From: Neorhizobium petrolearium | GTDB lineage: Bacteria; Pseudomonadota; Alphaproteobacteria; Rhizobiales; Rhizobiaceae | Assembly (NCBI RefSeq): GCF_017873175.1 | Contig: NZ_JAGGJW010000002.1 | Coordinates: forward strand, 248,001 to 312,000 | Direction: 5' to 3' | DNA length: 64,000 bases | In this document: piece by piece, positions 1 through 8,630 of the stretch | How the letters are laid out: every line of letters begins with the position of its first letter | Position numbering within the stretch: the stretch's first letter is position 1 | Made by a program: the position numbers and the translations under genes | The notes under the pieces: generated by a model | Databases searched by the model: none | Told to the model about the DNA's origin: nothing | What the model saw: only the letters and a program-made list of their open reading frames with translations

Positions 1-1130
1 ACGCCATGGCGAAGGTCGGCAAGGAGGGCGTCATCACCGTGGAGGAATCCAAGACGGTGGAGACGCGCCTCGACGTGGTCGAAGGCATGCAGTTCGACCG
101 TGGGTATATTTCGCCCTATTTCGCGACCGATCCGGAAAAGATGGAGACCGTCCTGGAAGACGTCCGGATCCTGATATCCGACCGGAAGATTTCGGCGCTC
201 GGCGACATGGTGGGGCTGCTTGAAGAGATCGCGAAATCCGGCAGACCGATTCTTGTCATCGCTGAGGACGTCGAAGGTGAGGCGCTCGCCACACTGATCG
301 TCAACCACATTCGCGGAACGTTGCACAATTGTGCGGTCAAGGCTCCCGGGTTCGGTGACCGTCGAAAGGAAATGCTTCGCGACATGGCAGTTCTGACAGG
401 CGCCCAGGTTATCTCCGAAGACCTCGGTTTCAAGCTTGAAAACGTAACGCAGGACCAGCTTGGGACTGCCGCACGCGTAATCGTCGACAAGGATACGACG
501 ACCATCATCGGTGGCGGCGGCAATCAGGCGGCGATCAAAGGGCGCACGGACCAGATTCGCAAGGAGATCGAAAAGACGACCAGCGATTACGATAGAGAAA
601 AGCTTCAGGAGCGGCTGGCGAAACTGTCCGGCGGGGTCGCCGTGATTCGCGTCGGGGCTCCTGCCGAGGCGGAGGTCAAGGCCAAGAAGGAGGCTTTGGA
701 CGACGCAATCAATGCCACCAAAGCGGCCGTGGAAGAAGGCGTGGTGCCGGGCGGTGGACTTGCGCTCCTGCGCTGCATAAAGGCAGTCGAAGAGGAAGAA
801 GAATTGTGTGAAGGCGACGAGCGGACGGGCGTGCAGATCCTGAAGCGGGCCCTCGAAGCTCCTGCCCGCCAGATCGCCGAAAATTCCGCGGTCGACGGCG
901 GCGTCGTCATTGCGAGGATGCTCGAAAGCAAGGGAAACATCGGCTTCGACGCCTCGCGCAACCGGTATGTGGACCTGCTTCAGGAAGGCATCATCGACCC
1001 GACCAAGGTCGTGCGCGTCGCATTGGAGAATGCCGTCTCGGTTGCCAGCGTGCTTCTTCTGACGGAAGCAACCATGACGGAAATTCCGGAACCGACCATA
1101 CCGCCGGCTCCCGCACCCATTGGAATGTAG
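1..1130 (+). CDS. groEL: 60 kDa chaperonin GroEL, 5'-truncated by window edge
   Basis: ATP-driven folding chamber subunit (Cpn60) of the cytoplasm. The frame is open from the first bases and about 375 C-terminal residues are present. Compared with the usual 540-550 residues, roughly the first 165 are missing, so the first ATG in frame (position 6) is internal. Visible family blocks are [15 protein letters not shown], the apical-domain run through [13 protein letters not shown], and the equatorial block [14 protein letters not shown] preceded by the conserved Asp. The C-terminus is unusual: it ends [13 protein letters not shown] instead of the Gly-Gly-Met-repeat tail of housekeeping GroEL. That suggests one of the extra groEL copies common in rhizobia. 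Whether groES lies upstream cannot be seen. It converges on the glucokinase-like gene across a 48-nt gap holding a hairpin. Confidence 0.97.
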   Translation, partial: AMAKVGKEGVITVEESKTVETRLDVVEGMQFDRGYISPYFATDPEKMETVLEDVRILISDRKISALGDMVGLLEEIAKSGRPILVIAEDVEGEALATLIVNHIRGTLHNCAVKAPGFGDRRKEMLRDMAVLTGAQVISEDLGFKLENVTQDQLGTAARVIVDKDTTTIIGGGGNQAAIKGRTDQIRKEIEKTTSDYDREKLQERLAKLSGGVAVIRVGAPAEAEVKAKKEALDDAINATKAAVEEGVVPGGGLALLRCIKAVEEEEELCEGDERTGVQILKRALEAPARQIAENSAVDGGVVIARMLESKGNIGFDASRNRYVDLLQEGIIDPTKVVRVALENAVSVASVLLLTEATMTEIPEPTIPPAPAPIGM

Positions 1131-1142
1131 ACGGAAACGCGG

Positions 1143-1172
1143 TGGAGCAGGGCTGCTTTCCGCCCCGCTCCA
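1143..1172. terminator. Hairpin between convergent groEL and glk-like genes
   Basis: TGGAGC (1143-1148) pairs with GCTCCA (1167-1172), and GGG (1150-1152) with CCC inside it, leaving one bulged A. It lies 13 nt after the groEL stop and just beyond the stop of the opposite gene, so it could serve both directions. There is no T-tract, so intrinsic termination is not certain. Confidence 0.5.
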
Positions 1173-1178
1173 TCCTGC

Positions 1179-2123
1179 TCAGGCAATCGCCATCGCGGCG
1201 CCCCGCAGGGCGGTATTCAGCGCCGTGATGATAAAGACAGGCGCCGTCGAGGAATATGCAGCGCTGCCGCTCACGGCCTCAAAGGTGCCCTTGCTCAAAA
1301 CTTCGAGCATGCGTGTTGGCATCTCTCCGGCGAGATAGAGGCCGCCTTCGGCGCCGGTTGCCAGGACAAGATCGTTTGAGAAGCGGCCGAGCCAAAGGCC
1401 GAAGCGCTCAAGGGTATCGACCGCTGAAGGCTCCTTCCCTTCGCAAGCGGCAGCAAGGATCTCCGCGACGGTCGAATATCGTCCCGTTGCTCCGGCCTGT
1501 CGCGAGATCGCACCGCTGAGCGCAACCATTCCTGCAGAGGTCAGGATGCTCCCGGCGCTGGTACCGCCAACCTCCTGCCACACCTGCTCCAGCAGCCAGA
1601 GATCCTCGTCGTCGGCGGCACCAAAAAACATGCCGCCTGCCTTACTGGGCAATACCGACCACTTCCCTCCACCTGGAACAGCGATTGCGGCCTCAAGCTT
1701 CTCCCCCACGGACACCACCGCTCTGGGCTTGTCCGCAAGCGCGGCCATCCCCGCGATCTTGCGCACGTCGTGGCGACCGAGGAGCTCCGTGGCCCTCGCG
1801 ATCGCATCGATATCGGCGATCAACGTGACGCTGTCGAGATCCAGGGCGGCTTCGAGCTCTTTGCCGGTAAAGGTTCGTGAGAGATTGGCAATATGAGCGC
1901 GATCTTTTTCGATGGAACCCGCGATGGCAAGGCTTGCGATCTTCGGATATTTCGCCAGTGACTTCAGGTAGGCGAAAAGCGCCTGCTGGACCGAGGAGAA
2001 ATCCCCCGCCTTGAAATTCACCAGATGGTCGATCGTCAGTTCATCGATATCCGCAATGGCAAATCGCAGATGGTGGGACCCAATCTCTCCGACGATCGCG
2101 TGCCGGTCCGACGACATCAACAT
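1179..2123 (-). CDS. Glucokinase-family protein with degenerate active site
   Basis: A 314-residue protein, the length of bacterial glucokinase (Glk, PF02685), which phosphorylates glucose with ATP. The fold signature is visible at the N-terminus (VGEIGSHHLRFAIADI, where Glk has GDxGGTNARxA), in the middle (IADIDA, where Glk has INDFTA with catalytic Asp), and in VLPSKAGGMFF (where Glk has LPGEGGHxDF). The catalytic Asp position is kept. The GGTN phosphate loop, the GTGLG loop and the Glu/His residues that bind glucose appear to be lost. I chose the ATG at 2123 because AGAGGC lies about 7 nt upstream; an in-frame ATG 6 nt later is possible, and longer starts extend into the regulatory region. 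It is divergent from pps. It may be a weak kinase, act on another sugar, or be a non-catalytic regulator. This comparison is from memory of E. coli Glk, not from a computed alignment. Confidence 0.75.
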   Translation of the reverse strand: MLMSSDRHAIVGEIGSHHLRFAIADIDELTIDHLVNFKAGDFSSVQQALFAYLKSLAKYPKIASLAIAGSIEKDRAHIANLSRTFTGKELEAALDLDSVTLIADIDAIARATELLGRHDVRKIAGMAALADKPRAVVSVGEKLEAAIAVPGGGKWSVLPSKAGGMFFGAADDEDLWLLEQVWQEVGGTSAGSILTSAGMVALSGAISRQAGATGRYSTVAEILAAACEGKEPSAVDTLERFGLWLGRFSNDLVLATGAEGGLYLAGEMPTRMLEVLSKGTFEAVSGSAAYSSTAPVFIITALNTALRGAAMAIA

Positions 2124-2175
2124 GTTCGTGCCTCTGTGGTGTGAAACCCGCCGATAGACTGCCGGATGGCAAACA

Positions 2176-2205
2176 CGCTCACCTTGATGAGGATCAAGGT
2201 GAGCG
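2176..2205. promoter_or_regulatory. FNR/FixK-type anaerobox inside a perfect 13-bp-arm hairpin
   Basis: TTGAT (2184-2188), GAGG, ATCAA (2193-2197) is a perfect match to the TTGAT-N4-ATCAA consensus of FNR, FnrN and FixK. The symmetry continues outward to give 13-bp arms (2176-2188 and 2193-2205). The box centre (2190.5) is about 78 nt from the pps start and 67 nt from the glk-like start. Which gene it controls cannot be told from sequence. Confidence 0.7.
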
Positions 2206-2268
2206 GCCTCGCTCCCAATAAGCTGACTGACATCACAAAGTGTCCGCAGGGTCTGAAAGGAGTTCACG

Positions 2269-4683
2269 ATGAGCAGAATGGCGCAACCTGCCATCTGGTT
2301 CGAGGAGCTGCGTCGCAGCGACGTCGCCAAGGTCGGAGGCAAGAACTCCTCTCTCGGCGAGATGATCCAGACCCTGTCGGCGAAGGGGATCAGCGTTCCC
2401 GCAGGATTCGCGACGACCGCTGACGCCTATTGGAACTATGTCGATACCAACGGCCTGAGGCAGGCCATCGCTGCACTTGTCGCAGATTGGCAGGACGGCA
2501 AGGTAGGCCTCGCCGAAACCGGAGCAGCCATCCGAAAGCTCTTCCTGCGCGGCGATTGGCCAAAAGAAACCGCCGAAGCCATCATCGCGGACTATCGTAC
2601 CCTTTCCCTGCGCGTGGGGCGCAGTGACGTTGCCGTCGCGGTCCGTTCGAGCGCCACTGCCGAAGACCTGCCGGATGCAAGTTTTGCGGGGCAGCAGGAA
2701 ACCTTCCTCAATATCAGCGGCGAGAAAGCACTCCTGGATGCCTGCCGCCGCTGCTACGCCTCGCTCTTCACTGACAGGGCGATCTCCTATCGCCAGACGA
2801 AGGGTTTCGACCACATGAAGGTCGCGCTGTCGATCGGCGTTCAGCAAATGGTGCGTTCCGACCTCGGTGGTTCCGGCGTCATGTTCTCGATCGATACCGA
2901 GACCGGTTTCGACAAGGTGGTCCTGATCAATGCGGCCTGGGGGCTTGGTGAGAACGTCGTGCAAGGCACTGTCGACCCTGACGAGTACCAGGTCTTCAAG
3001 CCCCTCCTGCAGGACAGTTCGCTGAGCCCCATCATCGCGAAGACATGCGGCGCCAAGGAAAAGAAGATGATCTACGGCTCCGGAAGCGAGCCGACGAGAA
3101 ACGTCCCCACGTCGAAGATGGAACGGGCGGCCTTCGTCCTTGACGATCAGGCTATCCTGAAACTCTCACGGTGGGCGGCGATCATCGAAGAGCATTACGG
3201 CTGCCCGATGGACATGGAATGGGCCCGCGACGGCGAGAGCGGCGATCTGTTCATCGTTCAGGCAAGGCCCGAGACCGTACAGTCGAACCGCCAGGCGGGT
3301 ATCTTCAAGAGCTACACGATCCGCAAGAAGGGGCGAAAGCTGGCCGAGGGGCTGTCGATCGGCGATGCCGTCGTCTCCGGGCGCGTCTGCCTGATCGAGA
3401 CGGCTAGGGACATTGACCAGTTCGTGGACGGATCGGTTCTGGTCACCGCGACCACCGATCCCGACTGGGTGCCGATCATGAAACGGGCGGCGGCGATCGT
3501 CACCGACCATGGTGGGCGCACGTCGCATGCGGCGATCGTCAGCCGAGAGCTCGGCCTGCCGGCGGTCGTTGGCACGGGCAATGCCACCAGCATCTTCCAC
3601 ATCGGGCAGGAGGTGACGGTTTCCTGTGCCGAGGGCGAGGAAGGCTTCATCTACGAAGGCATCGCGGAATATGAAGAGAAGACACTTGATGTCGCCGGCC
3701 TGCCCGCCACGAAAACCCAGGTCATGCTGAACCTGGCAAATCCGGGGGCCGCTTTCCGCTGGTGGCGGCTGCCCGCCGACGGTGTCGGTCTCGCCCGGAT
3801 GGAATTCGTTATCAGCAATGCGATCCGCATTCATCCGATGGCGCTTGTCCATTACGACCACCTGAAGGACGAAACCGCAAAGGCTGAGATCGCCGCACTG
3901 ACGAAGGGATATGACGACAAACCCGAATATTTCGTCGATAACCTTGCCCGCGGCCTCGCCCGCATTGCCGCCGCGGTTCATCCCAAGCCGGTGATCGTCC
4001 GGATGAGCGACTTCAAGACAAACGAATATGCCGGCCTGCTGGGTGGCGCGGAGTTCGAGCCTAGGGAGGAGAACCCCATGCTCGGCTTCCGCGGCGCCTC
4101 CCGCTATTACTCCCCCCGCTACCGCGAGGGCTTCGCGCTCGAATGCCGCGCCATCCGCAAACTGCGCAACGAACTCGGCTTCAGGAATGTCATCGTGATG
4201 ATCCCCTTCTGCCGCTCCGTCGGCGAGGCGGAAAAGGTTTTGGGTGTCATGGCGGAAAACGGCCTGTCGCGTGGAGTGGACGACCTGCAGGTCTATGTGA
4301 TGTGCGAGATCCCGTCGAACGTCATCCTCGCCAAGGAGTTCGCGCGCCGTTTCGACGGCTTCTCCATCGGCTCGAACGACCTGACGCAGCTTACGCTTGG
4401 CGTCGACCGTGACGCGGGCGATCTGGCCGACCTCTTCGATGAGCAGGATCCGGCGGTCAAATGGATGATCCAGAGCGTCATTTCGGAAGCCGGCAAGGCG
4501 GGCGCCAAGATCGGCATTTGCGGACAGGCACCGAGCGACTACCCCGACTTCGCCGGTTTCTTGGTCGAATGCGGCATCGACAGCATTTCCGTCAGCCCCG
4601 ACAGCTTCATGGCGGTGAAGCGGAAGGTGGCCGAAGCCGAACGAGGAAAGATAGACATGAAGGTCGCGCAGCCGTCCGCATGA
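2269..4683 (+). CDS. ppsA: Phosphoenolpyruvate synthase (pyruvate, water dikinase)
   Basis: Converts pyruvate, ATP and water to PEP, AMP and phosphate, the entry step of gluconeogenesis from C3 compounds. The 804 residues match the family length. The N-terminal ATP-grasp domain (about residues 10-330) shows KVGGKNSSLGEM and VRSSATAEDLPDASFAGQQ. The swivelling phosphohistidine domain shows GGRTSHAAIVSRELGLP near residue 420, with the catalytic His in TSHA. The C-terminal PEP/pyruvate barrel ends in GICGQAPSDYP, with the catalytic Cys near residue 751. The start is supported by AAGGAG 7 nt upstream. A hairpin follows the stop. The FNR-type box in its upstream gap and the neighbouring arc operon suggest expression at low oxygen; that is inference. 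Confidence 0.96.
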   Translation: MSRMAQPAIWFEELRRSDVAKVGGKNSSLGEMIQTLSAKGISVPAGFATTADAYWNYVDTNGLRQAIAALVADWQDGKVGLAETGAAIRKLFLRGDWPKETAEAIIADYRTLSLRVGRSDVAVAVRSSATAEDLPDASFAGQQETFLNISGEKALLDACRRCYASLFTDRAISYRQTKGFDHMKVALSIGVQQMVRSDLGGSGVMFSIDTETGFDKVVLINAAWGLGENVVQGTVDPDEYQVFKPLLQDSSLSPIIAKTCGAKEKKMIYGSGSEPTRNVPTSKMERAAFVLDDQAILKLSRWAAIIEEHYGCPMDMEWARDGESGDLFIVQARPETVQSNRQAGIFKSYTIRKKGRKLAEGLSIGDAVVSGRVCLIETARDIDQFVDGSVLVTATTDPDWVPIMKRAAAIVTDHGGRTSHAAIVSRELGLPAVVGTGNATSIFHIGQEVTVSCAEGEEGFIYEGIAEYEEKTLDVAGLPATKTQVMLNLANPGAAFRWWRLPADGVGLARMEFVISNAIRIHPMALVHYDHLKDETAKAEIAALTKGYDDKPEYFVDNLARGLARIAAAVHPKPVIVRMSDFKTNEYAGLLGGAEFEPREENPMLGFRGASRYYSPRYREGFALECRAIRKLRNELGFRNVIVMIPFCRSVGEAEKVLGVMAENGLSRGVDDLQVYVMCEIPSNVILAKEFARRFDGFSIGSNDLTQLTLGVDRDAGDLADLFDEQDPAVKWMIQSVISEAGKAGAKIGICGQAPSDYPDFAGFLVECGIDSISVSPDSFMAVKRKVAEAERGKIDMKVAQPSA

Positions 4684-4697
4684 CAGTATCCCTTTTC

Positions 4698-4723
4698 AAG
4701 GCCGCGAAGGATATCGCGGCCTT
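4698..4723 (+). terminator. Hairpin after ppsA
   Basis: A perfect 10-bp stem, AAGGCCGCGA (4698-4707) with TCGCGGCCTT (4714-4723), and a 6-nt loop, 14 nt after the stop codon. No T-run follows, but its strength and place fit a transcript end before the arc promoter. Confidence 0.6.
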
Positions 4724-4828
4724 CCCGATGTCGGGGCAGCCTGGATCGACGTGCCGGGCAATCGTTGTTTCTTGGAAATTTGCAATCGTTTCCAATCGGA
4801 TATCGAAAATCTTCTCCCTGCATCCGGT

Positions 4829-4870
4829 TTGACTGCGATCAATGTTCCCGTCCCGACAGCGTGGTCTGAT
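4829..4870 (+). promoter_or_regulatory. arcDABC promoter with FNR/FixK box in class II position
   Basis: TTGAC (4829-4833), TGCG, ATCAA (4838-4842) is an FNR/FixK-type box with one allowed change. TCTGAT at 4865-4870 matches the -10 consensus in four of six places. A start 7 nt after it, near 4877, would put the box centre (4835.5) at -41.5, the class II activator position. The arcD start codon follows about 25 nt later. Anaerobic control of arginine deiminase operons by FNR/Anr-type proteins is well known. Confidence 0.72.
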
Positions 4871-4901
4871 CCCCGCAGTTCCAACACCGGGAGATAACGC
4901 C

Positions 4902-6386
4902 ATGGCTTCGACTGATATGAAGGTTGGGGGGACGGCTGTCCCCGATATCAATGGAAAGGCGGAAGCCCCCCATCAAAAGCTCCGCCTCGGATCGCTGACG
5001 GCCCTTGTCGTCGGCTCGATGATCGGGTCGGGTGTCTTCAGCCTTCCGCAGAACATGGCCGCCGGCGCCGGTCCGCTGGCGATTATCATCGGCTGGGCGA
5101 TCACGGCGGTGGGCATGCTGGCCCTCGTTTTCGTCTATCAGTCACTGGCGACCCGCAAGCCCGACCTGAACGCCGGCCCTTATGCCTATGCCAAAGCCGG
5201 ATTCGGCCCCTTCGTCGGCTTCAACAGTGCCTGGGGTTACTGGCTTAGTGCCTGGATCGGCAACGTTTCCTATGCGGTCGTGGTCTTCAGCGCCCTCTCC
5301 TATTTCTTCCCCTCCTTCGGCGACGGAAACACCTGGCAGGCGATCATCGGTGCCTCGGTGCTTCTATGGCTCGTCCATGCCCTGATCATGGCGGGCATCC
5401 GCGAGGCCGCGGTCGTCAATCTGATCGTGACGGTGGCGAAGATTGCGCCCATCGTCCTGTTCATCGGCGTAGTCGTCGTCGCCTTCAAGGTCGATGTCTT
5501 CTCTGCCGATTTTTCCGGTCTCGGCAATGCAAGCCTCGGCTCGATCACCGATCAAGTGAAGAGCACCATGCTGGTCACCCTGTGGGTTTTCATCGGCATC
5601 GAGGGTGCAAGCGTCTATTCGGCCCGCGCCGAACGCCGCAAGGATATCGCGACAGCGACGATCACCGGCTTCCTGACCTGCCTGGCGCTGTATGCCCTGG
5701 TCTCTCTGCTCTCGCTCGGCATCCTCAACCAGCCGGAGCTCGCCGCGCTCAAGAATCCGTCCATGGCGGGCGTTCTCGAAGCGGTCGTCGGCCCCTGGGG
5801 TGCGGTCCTGATCAACATCGCGTTGGTCGTCTCTGTCGCCGGCGCGTTCCTGAGCTGGACGCTTCTGGCGGCGGAGATCCCGCTTGCCGCAGCCAAGGAC
5901 GGCACCATGCCGGCCTTTTTCGCTAAGGAGAACAGCCGCGGGGTTCCCTCGACATCGCTGCTGATCACCAACCTCCTGGTACAGGCCTTCCTTCTGGTCA
6001 CCCTGTTCGCGCAAAGCACCTACCAGGCGCTGTTCTCGATCGCCTCGGCAGCCATTCTCGTCCCCTACATCTTCTCCGGCGCCTATGCGGCAAAGCTGGC
6101 GATGACAGGCGAAGCCTACCAGGCGGGTGAAAACCGCACCGGTCCGATGATCGTCGGGCTTGTCGCCACCATCTACGGGCTGTGGCTCGTCTATGCCGCA
6201 GGCCCCGCCTACCTCTTCATGTGCGCCGTCCTCTATGCGCCCGGCATCATCTTCTATGCCGCCGCCCGCCGCCAGGCCGGCCAGCAGATATTCAAACCGG
6301 TCGAAGCTCTTCTCGCCGTCGTTCTTGTCGCGGTCGGACTGCTTGCGGCCTACCAGATGTGGACCGGTGCGGTCAGCCCGTTCTGA
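4902..6386 (+). CDS. arcD: Arginine:ornithine antiporter (APC family)
   Basis: Inner-membrane exchanger that brings in arginine and expels ornithine, feeding the arginine deiminase pathway without energy cost. The protein is 494 residues with about 12 hydrophobic segments. The first carries the amino acid-polyamine-organocation signature GSMIGSGVFSLP. The start at 4902 is chosen over an in-frame ATG at 4842 because GGGAG lies about 9 nt upstream, and because 4842 lies inside the FNR-type box. It is the first gene of arcD-arcA-arcB-arcC, 12 nt before arcA. The substrate is assigned from context; the family alone would allow other basic amino acid or polyamine exchangers. Confidence 0.9.
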   Translation: MASTDMKVGGTAVPDINGKAEAPHQKLRLGSLTALVVGSMIGSGVFSLPQNMAAGAGPLAIIIGWAITAVGMLALVFVYQSLATRKPDLNAGPYAYAKAGFGPFVGFNSAWGYWLSAWIGNVSYAVVVFSALSYFFPSFGDGNTWQAIIGASVLLWLVHALIMAGIREAAVVNLIVTVAKIAPIVLFIGVVVVAFKVDVFSADFSGLGNASLGSITDQVKSTMLVTLWVFIGIEGASVYSARAERRKDIATATITGFLTCLALYALVSLLSLGILNQPELAALKNPSMAGVLEAVVGPWGAVLINIALVVSVAGAFLSWTLLAAEIPLAAAKDGTMPAFFAKENSRGVPSTSLLITNLLVQAFLLVTLFAQSTYQALFSIASAAILVPYIFSGAYAAKLAMTGEAYQAGENRTGPMIVGLVATIYGLWLVYAAGPAYLFMCAVLYAPGIIFYAAARRQAGQQIFKPVEALLAVVLVAVGLLAAYQMWTGAVSPF

Positions 6387-6398
6387 GGAGATGGAACA

Positions 6399-7613
6399 AT
6401 GATGACTTTAGGCGTTCATTCCGAAGTCGGGCGGCTGCGCGAAGTAATGGTCCACCGGCCGGATCTCAGCCTCCGGCGGCTTACGCCGGACAACTGCAAG
6501 GCCCTGCTCTTCGATGACGTGCTCTGGGTCAAGCGGGCAAGGCAAGAGCACGACGTGTTCGTCGACACGCTGAGAGAGCGGGGCGTGGTGGTCCATTCGC
6601 TCGGCGATCTTCTGGCCGAAACGATGGACTCCGCCGATGCAAGGCAATGGCTGCTCGGCCGGCGGATCAGGCCACCGGCGGTCGGCGAGGACATGGTCGT
6701 TGAAATGCAGGCCTGGCTCAACGAGATGCCATCCGAACAGCTTTCCACCTATCTCGTCGGTGGCATCGCCCGCGCCGAACTCCCGTTCGAGCCCATGGGC
6801 TTGAGCGGCAAGACACTTGCTCCGGAGGATTTCGTCCTGCCGCCGCTGCCCAACCAGCTCTTCACCCGCGACAGTTCCTGCTGGATCTATGGCGGCGTGT
6901 CGGTCAATTCGATGTATTGGCAGGCACGGCGGCCAGAAGCGGCCAATGTGGAAGCCATCTATCGCTTTCACCCGCGTTTCCAGCAGAGCGACTTCCCGAT
7001 CTTCTCGGCGGACGGCGAAGAAGCGCCGAGCCTGGAGGGCGGCGACGTGATGCCTGTCGGCAACGGCGTCGTGCTGATCGGCATGGGCGAAAGGACGACG
7101 CCCCAGGCGGTGAGCGCCCTTGCCAAGCGGCTTTTCATCGCCGGGCTTGCGACGAGGGTTATTGCCGCCCTCATGCCGCGTGACCGCAGCTTCATGCATC
7201 TCGACACCGTCTTCACCTTTTGTGACCGCGATCTCGTGACGCTGTATCCGCCGGTCGTCGATCGTCTGCGCAGCTTTTCCCTGCGCCCCGGAGACATCGA
7301 AGGGACGGTCGACATCCGTGAGGAGAATGGTTCGTTCACCGAGGTCGTGGCCGAAGCAATGGGCCTCAGCAGCCTGCGCATCGTCCAGACCGGAGGCGAC
7401 CGCTACGAGGCTGAGCGCGAGCAGTGGGACGACGGCAACAACGTCGTAGCCGTCGAGCCCGGCGTGGTCGTCGCCTATGACCGCAACGTCTATACCAACA
7501 CGCTTCTGCGCCGCCAGGGCGTCGAAGTCATCACCATCGAAGGCGCCGAACTCAGCCGCGGTCGCGGCGGCGGGCATTGCATGACTTGCCCCCTCGTTCG
7601 CGACGCCATTTAG
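6399..7613 (+). CDS. arcA: Arginine deiminase
   Basis: Hydrolyses arginine to citrulline and ammonia, the first step of the ADI pathway, in the cytoplasm. The 404 residues match the family. Guanidine-group-modifying motifs are all present: FTRDSS near residue 155, EGGD near 212, [10 protein letters not shown] with the catalytic His near 267, and GGHCMTCP with the nucleophile Cys394. A GAGGAG-type ribosome site lies just upstream; ATG codons at 6399 and 6402 are both usable. It is 12 nt after arcD and 13 nt before arcB, so co-transcribed. Confidence 0.97.
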   Translation: MMTLGVHSEVGRLREVMVHRPDLSLRRLTPDNCKALLFDDVLWVKRARQEHDVFVDTLRERGVVVHSLGDLLAETMDSADARQWLLGRRIRPPAVGEDMVVEMQAWLNEMPSEQLSTYLVGGIARAELPFEPMGLSGKTLAPEDFVLPPLPNQLFTRDSSCWIYGGVSVNSMYWQARRPEAANVEAIYRFHPRFQQSDFPIFSADGEEAPSLEGGDVMPVGNGVVLIGMGERTTPQAVSALAKRLFIAGLATRVIAALMPRDRSFMHLDTVFTFCDRDLVTLYPPVVDRLRSFSLRPGDIEGTVDIREENGSFTEVVAEAMGLSSLRIVQTGGDRYEAEREQWDDGNNVVAVEPGVVVAYDRNVYTNTLLRRQGVEVITIEGAELSRGRGGGHCMTCPLVRDAI

Positions 7614-7626
7614 AAGGGCCACCGAC

Positions 7627-8628
7627 ATGCCGATCAATCTTCATGGCAGGAGCGTCCTGTCTCTCGACGATCTCTCCTCAGACGAGATCCGCTTCCTGCT
7701 GCGCATGGCCGCGGAGCTCAAGGCTGCCAAGCTGGGCGGCTACGAGAAGCCGCGCCTGACGCGAAAAAACATCGCCCTGATCTTCGAGAAGGATTCGACC
7801 CGCACCAGAAGCGGGTTCGAGGTCGCCGCCTATGATCAGGGTGCCCACGTGACTTATATCGGCCCTTCGGGGAGCCATATCGGCCACAAGGAATCCGTGA
7901 AGGACACAGCCCGCGTGCTCGGCCGCATGTATGATGCGATCGAGTTCCGCGGTTTCGAACAGGCTGCCGTCGAGGAGCTTGCACGGTATTCCGGCGTCCC
8001 CGTCTACAACGGCTTGACCGATATTTGGCATCCGACCCAGGTACTCGCTGACTTCATGACCATGCGGGAGTTCACCCACAAGCATCTTTCGGATACCGCC
8101 CTTGCTTTTGTCGGGGACGGCCGGGATAACGTGGCCACCTCGCTGGCGCTCGGCGCGGCCAAAGTGGGGATCGATTTTCGGCTTGTCTCCCCGCGGCAGC
8201 TTTGGCCGGAGCAGACATTCATCGACCATATCAATGCCGAGGCGGCGAAGGCCGGCGGTCGGTTCGAGCTCACGTCCGATGTCGCCACGGGCGTCAAGGG
8301 CGCGGATTTCATCTATACGGATGTCTGGCTCTCCATGGGGGAGGATCAATCCGCCTGGAGCGAGCGCATCAAACTGCTGGCGCCCTATCGCGTCACGGAA
8401 CAGGTGATGGCGGCGACCGGCAACCCCTACAGCAAGTTCATGCACTGCCTGCCCGCCTTCCACGACACTCGCACCGAGGTCGGCAGGCAGATAGCGGAGA
8501 AATACGGCCTGGATTGCATGGAGGTCACCGACGCAGTCTTCGAATCCGAAGCCTCCGTCGTCTTCGATCAGGCCGAGAACCGCATGCATTCGATCAAGGC
8601 ACTGCTCGTCGCGACGATTGGAGGCTAG
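7627..8628 (+). CDS. arcB: Ornithine carbamoyltransferase, catabolic (ADI pathway)
   Basis: Phosphorolyses citrulline to ornithine and carbamoyl phosphate. The 333 residues carry the carbamoyl-phosphate site STRTR at 57-61, HPTQ at 135-138, the ornithine-binding [11 protein letters not shown] region and HCLPA from residue 273. Length and the block [14 protein letters not shown] fit the ornithine rather than the aspartate enzyme. The catabolic role comes from its place between arcA and arcC; sequence alone does not separate it from biosynthetic ArgF. Confidence 0.95.
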   Translation: MPINLHGRSVLSLDDLSSDEIRFLLRMAAELKAAKLGGYEKPRLTRKNIALIFEKDSTRTRSGFEVAAYDQGAHVTYIGPSGSHIGHKESVKDTARVLGRMYDAIEFRGFEQAAVEELARYSGVPVYNGLTDIWHPTQVLADFMTMREFTHKHLSDTALAFVGDGRDNVATSLALGAAKVGIDFRLVSPRQLWPEQTFIDHINAEAAKAGGRFELTSDVATGVKGADFIYTDVWLSMGEDQSAWSERIKLLAPYRVTEQVMAATGNPYSKFMHCLPAFHDTRTEVGRQIAEKYGLDCMEVTDAVFESEASVVFDQAENRMHSIKALLVATIGG

Positions 8629-8630
8629 GG

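Noticed and set aside
6408-7637. 409-codon minus-strand open frame opposite arcA
   Set aside because: Arginine deiminase is certain here with all catalytic motifs; the antisense product has no recognisable domain.
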